A stretch of 64,000 nucleotides of DNA, taken from assembly GCA_030407085.1 (NCBI GenBank), contig CM059582.1, positions 158,650,001 through 158,714,000 of the forward strand, read 5' to 3'. A model generated the notes under the pieces. The model was given only the letters and a program-made list of their open reading frames with translations. It ran no database searches and was not told the origin of the DNA. Numbering within the stretch: the stretch's first letter is position 1; every line of letters begins with the position of its first letter. Shown here in pieces: positions 25,067 to 36,405 of this stretch. Origin of the DNA: Trichopria drosophilae (taxonomy: Eukaryota > Arthropoda > Insecta > Hymenoptera > Diapriidae). Made by a program: the position numbers and the translations under genes.

Positions 25067-25190
25067 TATCTGGTTAGAAATCTATCCAGTTTTGGGTCAC
25101 AGTGACCAGTTGCCTTATACCTTAACACGGGAAATAACGAAACTGGACAAGAACTAGCCAATAACTATGCACACTTTCTACTAGGGATAC
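25067..25190. mobile_element. small MITE, family shared with 39089-39189, copy 1
   Basis: The left end reads ATCTGGTTAGAAATCTATCCAGTTT. On the minus strand the right end reads ATCCCTAGTAGAAAGTG and later GTCCAGTTTCG. Left and right therefore share ATC(C/T)(C/G)(T/G)(A/T)GTAGAAA-type ends and an inner TCCAGTTT word. The copy at 39089-39189 has ATCCCTAGTAGAAA and TATCCAGTTT at its left and ATCCCTGGTAGAAATC with CCCAGTTTCCC at its right. It is about 124 bases and non-coding. Target duplication is unclear. Confidence 0.55.
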
Positions 25191-27619
25191 AATATTGTTA
25201 ATTCTATTATTATATAACCACTTCTAACTTTTCCCATAGTTTTTTAACCATTTTTTCTTTCTGCGTAACCAAGCTGTTCATGCTTTTTCTATTCTTTTTA
25301 TATTCAACAAATATAGTATCGGGAACGAAATATACTAAAACTCGAGTTTTCGTATATTGGTATCTATAATATATCTTTTATTTGATGCCGAGTAATCTGT
25401 GATAGTTTCTAAATACGTAAGAATCATACAAAAATTGCGAAAGCAAAATGGCAAATCTACCACAATGGCTAAAATGTTGAATTATGAAGTTGTTTTCCTT
25501 TCAGATCGTCTTTATTCCGTCAAGTATTAAATTTGTCCAGCAGAATACGAAAATTGAGAACCACTAAAAATATATCTCCATGTGATATTTTATGAAATAC
25601 AGGTAGAATTCCGGGACTTCTCGACGTGAATGGGTCAAGATTAGATGAGTAGCAACATTTACTTAACTTTATAAATTAAATTTCAGCTGGAATAATTTCA
25701 ATAATTCCAAATTACTGAAATGTAAAAGTTAAAACTGTAATAATGGTAAAGTTTCCAGTAATGTAGCATGGCACATTTCCAACAATTTTATAATTGTAAA
25801 TTGCACAAACGTTTCAAACGACTTGAAACGATAATAATAGATTAATATTTGGAACGAAAATAATTTTCGTATATCTTATTGCGTTTTTTCTAAAGAGATT
25901 GGTAATAATTAAAATTGTTATTAATATACTTTGCAACGCCTTATTTCGTTGCTCGTGGATATTACGCATTATACGCATACATATTCCTTTATTCATCTGA
26001 GTTATTTTTTATTTTTTAACCAAATATAAAAGTAAGAATACTCAAGCGAGTCATATAGACTTGTGATCGTTTATTACATACGTGAAATGGAATTTACGAG
26101 CTGCAGTATTGATTTTAATTTGTAATAGATACAGATACAGCTCAAAATAATATCCTCGGATTTTGAAAGGTAAATTAAAAGCATGCGGGCAAAATAGTAA
26201 ATTCTAACGACTCCTCTATGAAAATGACAGATTAAAATTAAAAGAAAAAGGTAATATTTGATCTTTTATAGGATATAATGTGTTCGTATGTCTGATAAAA
26301 TTCACAGCGAACCGACATCCTTTCTCTCTCGTTATTAAACCAATAAATGTAATTTTGCAACGTCGCACTTGTTAATTCAAATATTATTTCCATGCGCACT
26401 TAATTTATCTGTATAACGTGCTCGTTGCTGTCATATTATTGGCACAAATATCATATTTCAATACGTAATTCATTACTATTATGAAAATAAAGAGAATTAA
26501 AGAGTGTACATTGACGCGTAAAGGATATCATAATACTGAACGTCCTTTCACGAATATAAAAAGCTTAACCATCGAATAATTGAAATTATCTCACATCAAA
26601 AGTTTTGTCGATAAATTATTATTTCATTGTTTTAAGAATTTCGGAAGTACGTATTGAAATTTAAGTGAAATTTTCAAAATTCATTATTTCATAACCTTTT
26701 CAACTTATGTATTTGGTATTTTGTTTCGAAATCTAAGTGGATTTTTAAACATAATTGGTATCAAAAACATCCAAATATTGAATGTCTCGTTACATAATTA
26801 TTCACAAATTGTGCTACGAAGAATTCTACGAAGTAATATTTGAGAATTTCTTATTAGAAGTAAGTTGAAGCACGTAAGACATTAGGTGATGGTCAATTTG
26901 GAAATTTCTTACACTGCAGGCAATTAATATGGTATTTATTCCAATTAGTCTTCATTTATCTCTTACATATCCAAAAAGTGAAATTGGGTTGCCCCATCCA
27001 TGAATAAGATGAAGTTCATATCATCTTTATAATTTCACGATTTCCACACAGTGAATAAATCACAAAATAACGACCTTATTAAAACTAAAATTGATTACTG
27101 CATGTGCGTAAATTCGATATTATATTTACTCAGTGTAAATCTGCTGTTGTTTCTTTGTAAAATGTTTCCATCCCAACTCAGCATCATTTTTTAATTTATC
27201 ACAATGTCATACCTAGATAAATCATAATAACTTACGTATAAATCAATTCATACCGGACAAAAATGGATTATATATAATTATATAAAATTATAAATGCAGA
27301 TTTCGATATAATACGCTTTTTTTTATTAAATTTCATTCGTTTCAATATCACTGGTCAATATACGTCTCGTTAAAATATTTGGAATAATTGCCAAAGATAT
27401 CTTGAAATTAAACGCAACTTCTAATACATTCATTGACATTGTTTTACTCGGCAGTAAGATATCAGGAAACTAAAAGTGGTGGTCTTGAAAAACGACAGAA
27501 TTATTTCATAATCTGCCTTAGTCAGCTATAAAACATCTCGCGTTATGATGCCTCCGGTTATCGTAAAATGTTTCCAAAATTATTTATACAAAGCATTTCC
27601 ATGCAATCAGATCATACTT
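25191..27619. other. AT-rich non-coding DNA, nothing recognised
   Basis: No gene or repeat could be assigned. It is presumably intronic if the transcript from 15829 extends this far. Confidence 0.45.
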
Positions 27620-28060
27620 AAGTGGGCCTCTCGGTGCGGATCGGGCGAGATTGTGGTGGGTCGAGTTCTTTTTTCTCGCCATAATTACAAAGACTCTCAC
27701 GTACTCGAAAAGCCCATGGGTGCCACTTTAACGTGAGCCGAGTAAAAAATAGCCCGGAGCGGTATCGATCGATTAGATTCCAGCACGAAGAAGCCTCTTG
27801 AAGGTATCCAATGACGGCCCGGCCAGTTTAATTAAACTACGGCGCTAATCCCCATCCAGAATTTATGGTCGGCCTCTTAAAAAAAACCAAGTCGATGTCA
27901 CGCGAAGCGGATGAGATGCTGCGCGTGCACACATTTTGGAAAAGGAAATCCTCGGACTTTTCGGATATCGATGACCGATTCGCAGTTTAAGGCAGGAGCG
28001 TGTCGAAATTGCTCATAATGGGCACATTTCATGGGAGCATAAATTATGTCCAAATGACGT
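27620..28060. promoter_or_regulatory. GC-richer island, candidate intronic enhancer
   Basis: G+C is well above the surrounding 10 kb. The stretch contains dense candidate factor words: TAATTAAAC and TTTAATTAAAC type homeodomain words near 27828, ATCGATCGATTAG near 27765, and GCGCGTGCAC near 27921. The 63-codon frame at 27545-27736 has no features of a protein. I infer a conserved regulatory element, but only a cross-species comparison would show it. Confidence 0.3.
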
Positions 28061-28861
28061 TGCCGCACTTCTAATATTCACTCCGTGTATACCTGTATAC
28101 CGAATTACGGATTTTAAATTCTTCATTAAGAACTGATCGTTGGCCAATGATCATTTAGTTGCTGCGAAACTAATAAATCATCATGATTAGCCGATAGTTG
28201 GGCATTGAACGTGTCGATATTTTATTAGGCCTAGGATTCGCGTTGTGGACAGGTTATAATTATCGTCATATTTCTTTTGAATATTGCGACTTTGACTGTA
28301 AATAATAAATAAAATAAAAAATCACCTTAAGAACTTTATAGTGTCAGATATCGTACCTTCCATTAATAAAGATGAAGGTTCCGTTAAAATAAAGAATGGG
28401 GCTTAATCATGTATAATAAACATACTATACGAGAACTTAATCATTTTTTCACCATTGGGGAAACGAAGTCGTTACAGGCCATTCATTCCCTTCAACGTTT
28501 TGCGAAACTGCGCTGTCCCTATTCCGAAAATAACGAGTACATGAATCGAATTTTAGGATCTGAATTCGTCATTAGGCATTCATCAGCTGCCGATGACCGT
28601 TTGGGTACCGCAAAATGAATAAATCACACGTAGATTTCATCTGCCGTTGGCGTTAACATATTTTTAATGGCTATCCTGCATCGCAGTTTCAGCTTTTTTG
28701 AAAAGACTCGGGAAAAAATAACTTTGAGGTCGCTTTCACTAGATGGACTCGTTATATATCTGCAAATTTTTTACGCTGCGATAGTGTGCTTGCAACTCGC
28801 GCGAAAGAACGAAGTTACAATTTCAACCGCAGTTGAGTTAATCTTGGCCAGTTAACCGTTT
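28061..28861. other. mixed-composition DNA, no gene recognised
   Basis: Two open frames (28409-28618, 69 codons, and 28667-28855, 62 codons, both +) lie here. Neither has a recognisable motif, and I see no matching splice sites that would link them to the exon at 15829. Confidence 0.35.
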
Positions 28862-29105
28862 TTCTCGTCACTGACGCGCACCTCGCCAGTAGTATAAAGA
28901 GGACGAGGGCGCAGGATGGAGGCTTGCGCCGCCAATTTCACCTTCTTCGCAAAAGTCGATGGTAATTAACTTTTTTGCCCAGAATTCGCGCGAGAGAAAG
29001 AAGCCACGGAATAACCACGAAATCGACCTAATGACCATCTCATTTGTCATTCCGCGATAAGTTAAAGAGGCGCGGTATCCCACAAATGCATTATTGGATT
29101 TAATC
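28862..29105. promoter_or_regulatory. GC-richer island, candidate enhancer
   Basis: A short CpG-containing stretch (GACGCGCACCTCGCC, GGGCGCAGGATGG, GAATTCGCGCGAG) is followed by GGTAATTAAC and GCGATAAGTTAA words of homeodomain and GATA type. A 79-codon minus-strand frame covers it but reads as low-similarity sequence. Regulatory function is inferred from composition. Confidence 0.25.
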
Positions 29106-29438
29106 ATGAAACGCTAATCGTTTTTTTAAATCTCAAACTTGTGACGCTAATTGTGAATGATTGACTCTCCTTTGAATTTAATTGATAACTTAGAATTTTC
29201 GATTTTTTGAAAAAACGGCAGTCGTTTTGAATGATCTTTTAAAGCCAATAGCCAAAGTATCATGATATTGTTAGGCCATCTCCGGAAATCAAAACAATAT
29301 AACAAATTACGTATAACTAGTAATTCTGGAAGGATACATAATATTCTCTACTTGCGTTTGACGATCGTCTCATTGTATTTTTATTTGTTAAATCATACAC
29401 TTTAAATTTTATTGATGGTAATGAGAAAATCTTTCTTT

Positions 29439-29543
29439 GCTCTCTAAATTTTTTGGAGGAAAAGTTGACTCTTTGGGGAATGAAAATTCTCACTCTTAAC
29501 ATGTGAATACTCTTCATGAGGAGTGAGCAAATTTAGAGAGTGC
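29439..29543. mobile_element. short MITE-like inverted repeat related to 8509-8720
   Basis: The left edge is GCTCTCTAAATTT and the right edge, on the minus strand, is GCACTCTCTAAATTTG. The interior repeats CTCACTC and GAGTGAG words, including GGAATGAAAATTCTCACTC. The same edge motif CTCTCTAAAT and GAATGAAAATT occur at the ends of the larger MITE at 8509-8720, so this is probably a shortened or decayed member of that family. No TA duplication is preserved. Confidence 0.5.
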
Positions 29544-30362
29544 TCTATGTTACACTCGTCAACAAATCGCAGTGTCTGCATTCAGCTACATTTTTTAGTT
29601 GAAACACTTGCTAATCGAAGACATAATTATTCGGCTATTTGTGGAAATATTCGGCAACTCTCGATTTAAAAGTAATCTAATTTTTCTGCATTCCTATATG
29701 TAATCTACATTTATGTTAAAAACAATGAACGTATTTAAAATTTTATTTTAAATTAGAACTATATAGTCGAAAGCGAAAAGCTACAGGAAATTATATAGAA
29801 AGTAAAATATTGTTGTTGATATTAAAGAAGGAACCTAGTTTTATGGTATTACTAATTATTAAATTAGCACCACGTCTGCGGAACTTATACTGTATTTCCT
29901 CACGTTCTTCGATTTCATGATATATAAACATACGTTTAATGCATTCGCGATAGCTGTCAAACATGAATGATGATTAATCATTACATAGCTAATGTACCCG
30001 GGGGAATAAATGTATTTCACTTGCATAATTACTAATTAGAAGTAATTTTTAGGCAATATCTTTGACAAGATCCAATAAGAATTCTGCTAAAAAATGCTGT
30101 GTAAATAAATATCTGTGTACGCATATACATTGTAATATATATAATGTTGCATTTCCCTATCCAAATTTTCGGCCATAATGATCACGGATAACTAATTATT
30201 AAAAATGAACACAACCAAAAATGCTGTTCTATGTACAATTTTATTAATGCTTCCGCATATGGTGAAGGAGTCTTATTTGAGGTTAGAAATTTTACACCAT
30301 GTAGTATATTTAACATATAAGGAAAACGTGTCTTTATCAGCTATTAATATTTTTGAGCCACA
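29544..30362. other. AT-rich non-coding DNA, nothing recognised
   Basis: A 61-codon + frame at 30205-30390 runs into the adjacent MITE and is not a credible gene. Confidence 0.45.
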
Positions 30363-30499
30363 TACACTGCAAAAAAAAGTCTTAATTTAAAATCATTTTT
30401 GGGCTACATTTAAGATGTAACAAAAACTAGCCCGATTAGAAAAGGACAAACTTATGCACTATACATGGACTAATTTTAAGACTTGTTTTTTTCTGTGTA
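30363..30499. mobile_element. TA-flanked MITE with CACTGCAAAAAA ends
   Basis: The left end is TACACTGCAAAAAAAAGTCT and the right end, on the minus strand, is TACACAGAAAAAAACAAGTC. Both continue into TTAA(A/T). The terminal repeats are about 25 bases and the whole is 137 bases. TA is present at both edges, fitting a Tc1/mariner-like duplication. The ends resemble those of the larger fold-back at 53649-54080 (TACACTAAAAA, then TTCTTAGTT). Confidence 0.65.
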
Positions 30500-30891
30500 A
30501 AAATTACTATACGACTGTAAACGGTTTCCCAAACGAAATTTTTGTTTACATTGCGACATTTCTTAACCAACTTCAAATGTTGGTCGTTTATATTTTGTTA
30601 TCGAATCACTATTGAATTTAACATATATGTCTATACAGTAAAAAATGGAATAATATTTAATATATTACATAATATTTTTCAGTTTTTCTAGTGTTTTTCT
30701 CATATAATAGGAGCAATTTAATAAAGTTAATTTGTAATATAATTATTCTTTTGTCTATTAAGTAAACTTCTCCCAACGATCCTATGTAACTCAAAGAAAT
30801 TGGAATATACTCTTATAATTAAAATATATCGCAAAGGTCGTGCCATATGATCTTGAATAGTTGAGTAATTATTATATCATTATTCAATGCA

Positions 30892-30962
30892 TCGTGGCTA
30901 AGTGCTTTAGTCATTGGATTTGTATGTCGCGGTCCCGGTTCGAATCCGTCATGATCGACTTT
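30892..30962 (+). tRNA. tRNA-like relic, probably SINE-derived
   Basis: TGGCTAAGTGC resembles an A-box and GGTTCGAATCC is a perfect B-box at about tRNA spacing. The T stem pairs at three of five positions, while anticodon and acceptor stems do not form. It lies alone in AT-rich DNA, not in a cluster. I read it as a tRNA pseudogene or SINE head, not a functional tRNA. Confidence 0.45.
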
Positions 30963-33900
30963 TTAAAAGAAGCGTACGATATTGTCATGCCCCAATTAAT
31001 AGAATGTCGATCAAATTTCCCTAGAGCTCAAAATTAATGTTTGAAAATTAATAATTATGCATGAGAATGTTGAAAAATGTTTTTTGCCGGATACATTTCG
31101 GTTATGTATTGAGCAATGCATAGATACCTCTACTAGAGTCACCTTTCTCCAAGAAGACACTTACAATGTATTCTTTCAAGACATTTAAAATAATCGTGAA
31201 AGTTAGAATAAAAGTGGTTCAAAAGAAGTATTTTTATATGATTATTCTTCTAAAAATTTGAAATCTGAAAAGATCAGCAGCGAATTCAAAACAGCATTCA
31301 AAAACTATTCTGCTTGCATGACAAAAATAGTTTTATGTTGCTTATATTTTTATCACTAACTTAGCTATATCTTCCAATTACAAAATTGAGTATTTTCCTT
31401 TCAAGGTAAAGATTACATTTATTTAATTAATTAGAAATAATAAATAATGTCAAACCGTGAAGAGATAATTATGTCTGTTACTAAATAATGATGAACCTTT
31501 TAGGAATTGTAAGTGAAAGTTCAAACACTGATGTAATACTGTACGTCCGGAATTATTAACGTTAGAGTGTACATGAAGACCATATAATCTGCGTATAAAA
31601 CATTTACGGAAGCTCGCCTCATTGCGCATGCGTCATTATAATTTCACAGTATTGTGCATTTTTTATCAACGTCTTTTAGAATAAAACATATATTATTTGC
31701 AGTGAACAAAATTTCCTATTTACTTCTTTATTTTTTTTGTATATAAAACATTGAAAAACCAACACGAGAAGTAGGTATATTTCTCATTAATAAATAATTT
31801 CGAGTTAATTCTTCTAAAGCTTTGAATTATATTCTAAGGATACGAACCAATATAATCTGCCACATCCAATCGAACACTGATTAAAATTTCATCATTATAA
31901 TTTGAAATATTTGCCTCTTTTCAACGGAATTGCCCAATTATCGATACGTATATTTGTCAGTCACGAAACCATAAAAGTTAAACCATAGCAATTTTTTAAA
32001 AGGAGATAATCCGACGTTGGTGTTTTGTAAAATATAGCATCGATCAGTAGCACGCTAAATGCAATGGTGGGGCCCATTAAGATCGGCAATTACTCCGTGT
32101 TCCATTCATTTTAACGAACTCCATCTAATAATATAACGAGATACTTCTCGTCGTTAAGATGCCTTACTAAATATGCGATTTAACAACGAATTTTTCACGA
32201 TTATTACGGAAATTGGATAAGAACTGATTACAGGGGATATTGAAATGTGGAACGCGTTTTTAATCAATTAATTGGACGATTTTCATTGCGCAATTGATAA
32301 CTCTGCTCATTACTGTTCGATAATGCAGGGACGATAAAACCTAATTCATTTTCAGATGTTTGCTCCATTCGTTAGTCTCGCATTCGTTAATTTGAATCAC
32401 ACTTTCATCTCATTCAAATTCATCTCCTTCTTACAATAGCTGAAAAATAATACTTTCGTGTGTTAATTAGATATGATGTAATGAAGTTATTAAAATTTTG
32501 TTGAAAAATAAGTAAAATAATATCGAAAAAAATTTTGTAAATAATAAAGTATTTAGCTGTATGCCACACGTCGATCATCTGGAATGACATTTTTTAAATT
32601 AAATGTTGATTTTAATACAAGCAGAAAATAAAAAATATGACATTTCCCAGTGACATTAGAGAATAAGTAAAAAATTATTTTTAGTTATAAAGAAACTCAT
32701 AGAAAATATTGATAAAAGTTCTAGAAATTTCTGGTTTATAGTCCCCTTATTACATTATTAGTTAAGTCAAATTAAAATTCTAGTATCCATCTCCTTTAAG
32801 CTATATAAATTTATAAAGATGTCCCTTTTACTTCCCTCTCGTGCTTTCTTGTATATCAGGAAACGGAACGAGAAAGTAATTAAATAAAGGTTACAAAATA
32901 TTCACAGTTTTTCGCGACTTCCATGGTAAACAATAATAAGAAAGTATCATAACTTGTAGAGCAAGGACATACCGTTACCTTGTGGGCACATGAAGAGAGA
33001 GTTTTAAAGAATTTTTCAGTACTTCAACCAGTGACTGGAGATAAAAACTCATTCTTTCCTGATGTGAAAATCGCAATATTTTATCTTCTCAATTTGCGAG
33101 GCAAGGAATGAGAAAATACGAATGCTCGTTTCTGAAACTTCAATTGGTTTGTTTCTCGTTTAATATCTCGGAAACTATCGATAGCATATTTATGGCTTCT
33201 AAATGCAATCAGAAAAGTTGCGGAATAAATCCTTATGCGTTGATAGTACTTAACAGAGTGCCGAGATATTTTAAACAAACTCGACTTTTATTTTCATAAT
33301 GATGGCGCAAAATGCACAAATGTACTTTGGTGAACACCTCAGGATTAGGTTTATTCTTTTCCTCTCTCACCCCAGCATCACTCAAAAATAATCTTGTTTA
33401 GTTCATGTTTCCCTTTGTCAGATTTAATTTGACCTTGCTATATGAGGCAAAAACTGTCACGTTAGGAATAAATGAAAAAAATACATTTTCGATAATTATT
33501 CTACTTAACATGCATTAATGGATTTTCAAGTCTACCTCTGCAACTATTATTTCTAGAATATTCATTCAACACTAATAATAAAACTAAGTAAAATACGAGA
33601 CATGGCATTTTTGAAATTTCATGCTTCTTTTTCGAAAGCGAACAAAGTATAAATATTAAAGATTAAAAGAGCATAAATATCAAATTACACTCTTTATACA
33701 ATACCCCGAAGTAAATTGCATTCCATTGATTTTCAGCTAAATTAATAATAAAGGACTGTTCTCGCAGACTATTTTTATGATGTCTGTGCAATGAAGAATC
33801 GGTAAACTTCAAAGTTCGATGGATAAAAACAAAAGCGACAAAAAGTTCAATAGGAAACTAATTTATTAAATGTTTGACATCCTGCTATTATAGTTAAATA

Positions 33901-34102
33901 ACTTTTGTGCGATTCGATTCATTTCGAACTCTTCCTCGGTGCAATTTCCTGTGAAATTACAACATTTAGTTAATAGTACATTTCTCCTTCTGATAAACTA
34001 ATAATAGGATATGTAATAATCTGATAAACGGATACGAACTATCTTAGTTTCGATAAGATAGTTTTGATCAAAATATTCAGAAGTTGAGGATATCAGGAAA
34101 TA
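30963..34102. other. AT-rich DNA with one homeodomain-word-rich stretch
   Basis: No gene is recognised. The part at about 32040-32350 has slightly higher G+C and many TAAT and ATTA words, including AATCAATTAATTGG, and could be an enhancer. A 65- and a 63-codon frame overlap on opposite strands at 33081-33299; I treat both as chance. Confidence 0.35.
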
Positions 34103-35219
34103 TTAACCCTTTAACATGCAGAATGCATGTTTCCCATGTACAACTTTCACCGCATTTTTCAAACGACTCATTCGAATAGTGACTTCAAAATTTGAAAAAA
34201 ATGAGTATTTTCCTTTGATTTTGGCAAAAGTATTTGAAAAAAAAAACCTTTTTCGGGGTAATTTTTTTTTAATTTTCAATTTTGATACCGATACCGTGAT
34301 CTCTTTGACCGCAAAGTGCATAAAAAGTGCATAAAATGTTTAAACTTAAAGGATACGCAGGCAGACATTTTTTATTTTACCTTGAAATATCCAAAATGAC
34401 GGCTTATGCAAAGAAATTTTTTAAAAATTTTCGCAGTATGAAAATTTAGCATTTTAAACAAATTTTCAACTAAATTTAGTAACACCACGTACGTCATCAG
34501 ATTTGTAATCAGCGATATCGCAACCCCTAAGTTGATGGTTCCCCGCAAAACCCCGCAAGATGGTTCAATTTTTGAGAATTTTGTCCGCCATATTGGATTA
34601 GCCATTTTGAATTTAGAAATTTTAACCTCACATCCGTATTCAGCAATCTCGAAAACGTACAGATACAAATTTTTCCGCATGTCGAGAAACAACTTCAAAA
34701 ATTTCTCATGTATGGCATTCATATTGGGTCAGCCATTTTGAATTTTAAAACTTTGACTTCAGATTCGTGATCAGCATATCAAAAAATATCTTATAAGATA
34801 GATAGTTCAGTTGAAAATTTGTTTAAAATGCTATATTTCTATACTGCAAAATTTTAAAAAATATTTCTTGGAATAAGCCGCCATTTTTAATATATCAAGG
34901 TGAAATAAAAAATGCCTACCTTCATATCCTGCGAGTTCAAACAATTTATGCATTTTTTATGCACTTTTCCAGTCATAGAACTCACGGTATCGACATTTTA
35001 AAAAATTACCACAAAAAAATGTTTTTTTTTTCACATACTTTTGCCAAAAACAAAGGAAAATACTCAATTTTTTTTTAATTTTGAAGTCACCATTCGAAAC
35101 AGTACCCTCGAAAATAGTAAATAAGGTACATTCTGGACTGCCTGTGTATTATTTTCAGTTTGAAACATGCAGTGGAAGTTGTACATGGGAAACGTGCATT
35201 CTGGACGTTAAAGGGTTAA
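34103..35219. mobile_element. piggyBac-like non-autonomous fold-back, TTAA-flanked
   Basis: TTAA at 34103-34106 and 35216-35219 flanks an element that starts CCCTTTAACATGCAG and, on the minus strand, starts CCCTTTAACGTCCAG. Both continue into AATGCA(T/C)GTTTCCCATG and GTACAACTT. TTAA duplication with CCC...GGG ends is the hallmark of piggyBac-type transposons. Arms of roughly 370 and 400 bases are inverted copies. The centre (about 34585-34790) holds two tandem copies of a unit with words GCCATTTTGAATTT and TCAGCAATCTCGAAA or equivalents. Open frames of 72, 116 and 69 codons in it are by-products of the arms. No transposase is present. Confidence 0.75.
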
Positions 35220-35876
35220 GGTTTATTTCAGAACCACCACGGGAGATTGCTGAAGTTTCTGTTGTTATTTCAAGCATGTTGAAATAACGGATGTTGGAAA
35301 ATAAGTGTCAAAATATTTTGATATCCTTAACGTCTTAACATTTCTGTCATTTGTATTGAAAATATTTTTTTCGAATAGACGCTTCATGGTTTCATAGATA
35401 CATAAGTAGCTCCAAATAATATCCGATTAATCCAATTATAACTTTTGAATCGTGTTATTTTGAGTTTTTCTGATATAGATCGTAGTTTATATTTTATAAT
35501 TTTTTACATAAAAAAAGTTGACGTTAAATAGTAAATAAAAACCTCAGAACTGCAGGTACATTTGACTATACCATCAAGTAGAACGTTCCCATGCGGATTG
35601 CAATAATTTAATCTCGATAGAGTATAAATTCTTAGCATAAATTCCATTTAGAGCTAGAGATCATATCTTACGTAATTATATAGCGTTCAATTTTCGATCG
35701 TACATTTTCATTGTCGGTCCAAATCGTACAATCGACCCGTCATTAACCACTACAGTTATAATTTTCTATAAGCCATTACTATAAAGTTTGATTTTCTCGT
35801 TGGAAAGTAGTTGGAAATAGTAACAACTTGTCGAGTTTGAAAAGGTCAGCATACTATCCATTGACCACTGTACGAG
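35220..35876. other. AT-rich non-coding DNA, nothing recognised
   Basis: No gene, RNA or repeat could be assigned. Confidence 0.45.
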
Positions 35877-36220
35877 TATTGTGCAGGTCGATCCGGCTTT
35901 ACCGTGTAAGTGGCGCACGCTCCACCATCGGAACAGATCTGTGTTCGACAAGATCACCGGTTTCCGTTCACCCTGTTTTGCTCGTTTAATGCTGCTATTA
36001 CAATCAACGCGGTCACCCTGTTCTCCACCTTCACCCTCTCCATCCTCGCGAACTTGCGCCCTTGTCCCGATGTGTATACCGTTGACTATCTACTCTTCGG
36101 TTTGTTCGGTTTGTTCGGTTTGTTCTACCAGCAGTCAACGACTTTACGCTAATTTTCGATGGACTGTAGATGTCAGGATCAATGACAACTTCATGAATTC
36201 TCTGCAAAAAAGCTTTTGAA
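35877..36220 (+). other. GC-richer segment with open frames, gene status unclear
   Basis: A frame open from 35881 to 36219 (112 codons) and an overlapping one at 35910-36152 are present, with a third on the minus strand. None begins with ATG in context or shows a known motif. A TGTGCAG at 35880-35886 could be a splice acceptor. A 9-base unit TTCGGTTTG is repeated three times at 36096-36122, encoding alternating GLF or CSV depending on frame. It may be an island of regulatory DNA or an exon; I cannot decide. Confidence 0.2.
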
Positions 36221-36405
36221 TAACGGAACTGGCGGTTCCGTCCTGGAGCAGATGATGATAACATATAATAATAATGAGAATAAATTACTTTAATTTTTTA
36301 TTTAAATATAATCTCTTAAGCCTAAAAAAGAATGAATATATTGGAACCTACAAATCCTTAGTTATATGTTTAAAACTACTTAAATACTTAATATTCCGCT
36401 TTAAG

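Noticed and set aside
34372..34722. 116-codon minus-strand frame as a gene
   Set aside because: It falls within the piggyBac-like fold-back and reads repeat sequence in translation.
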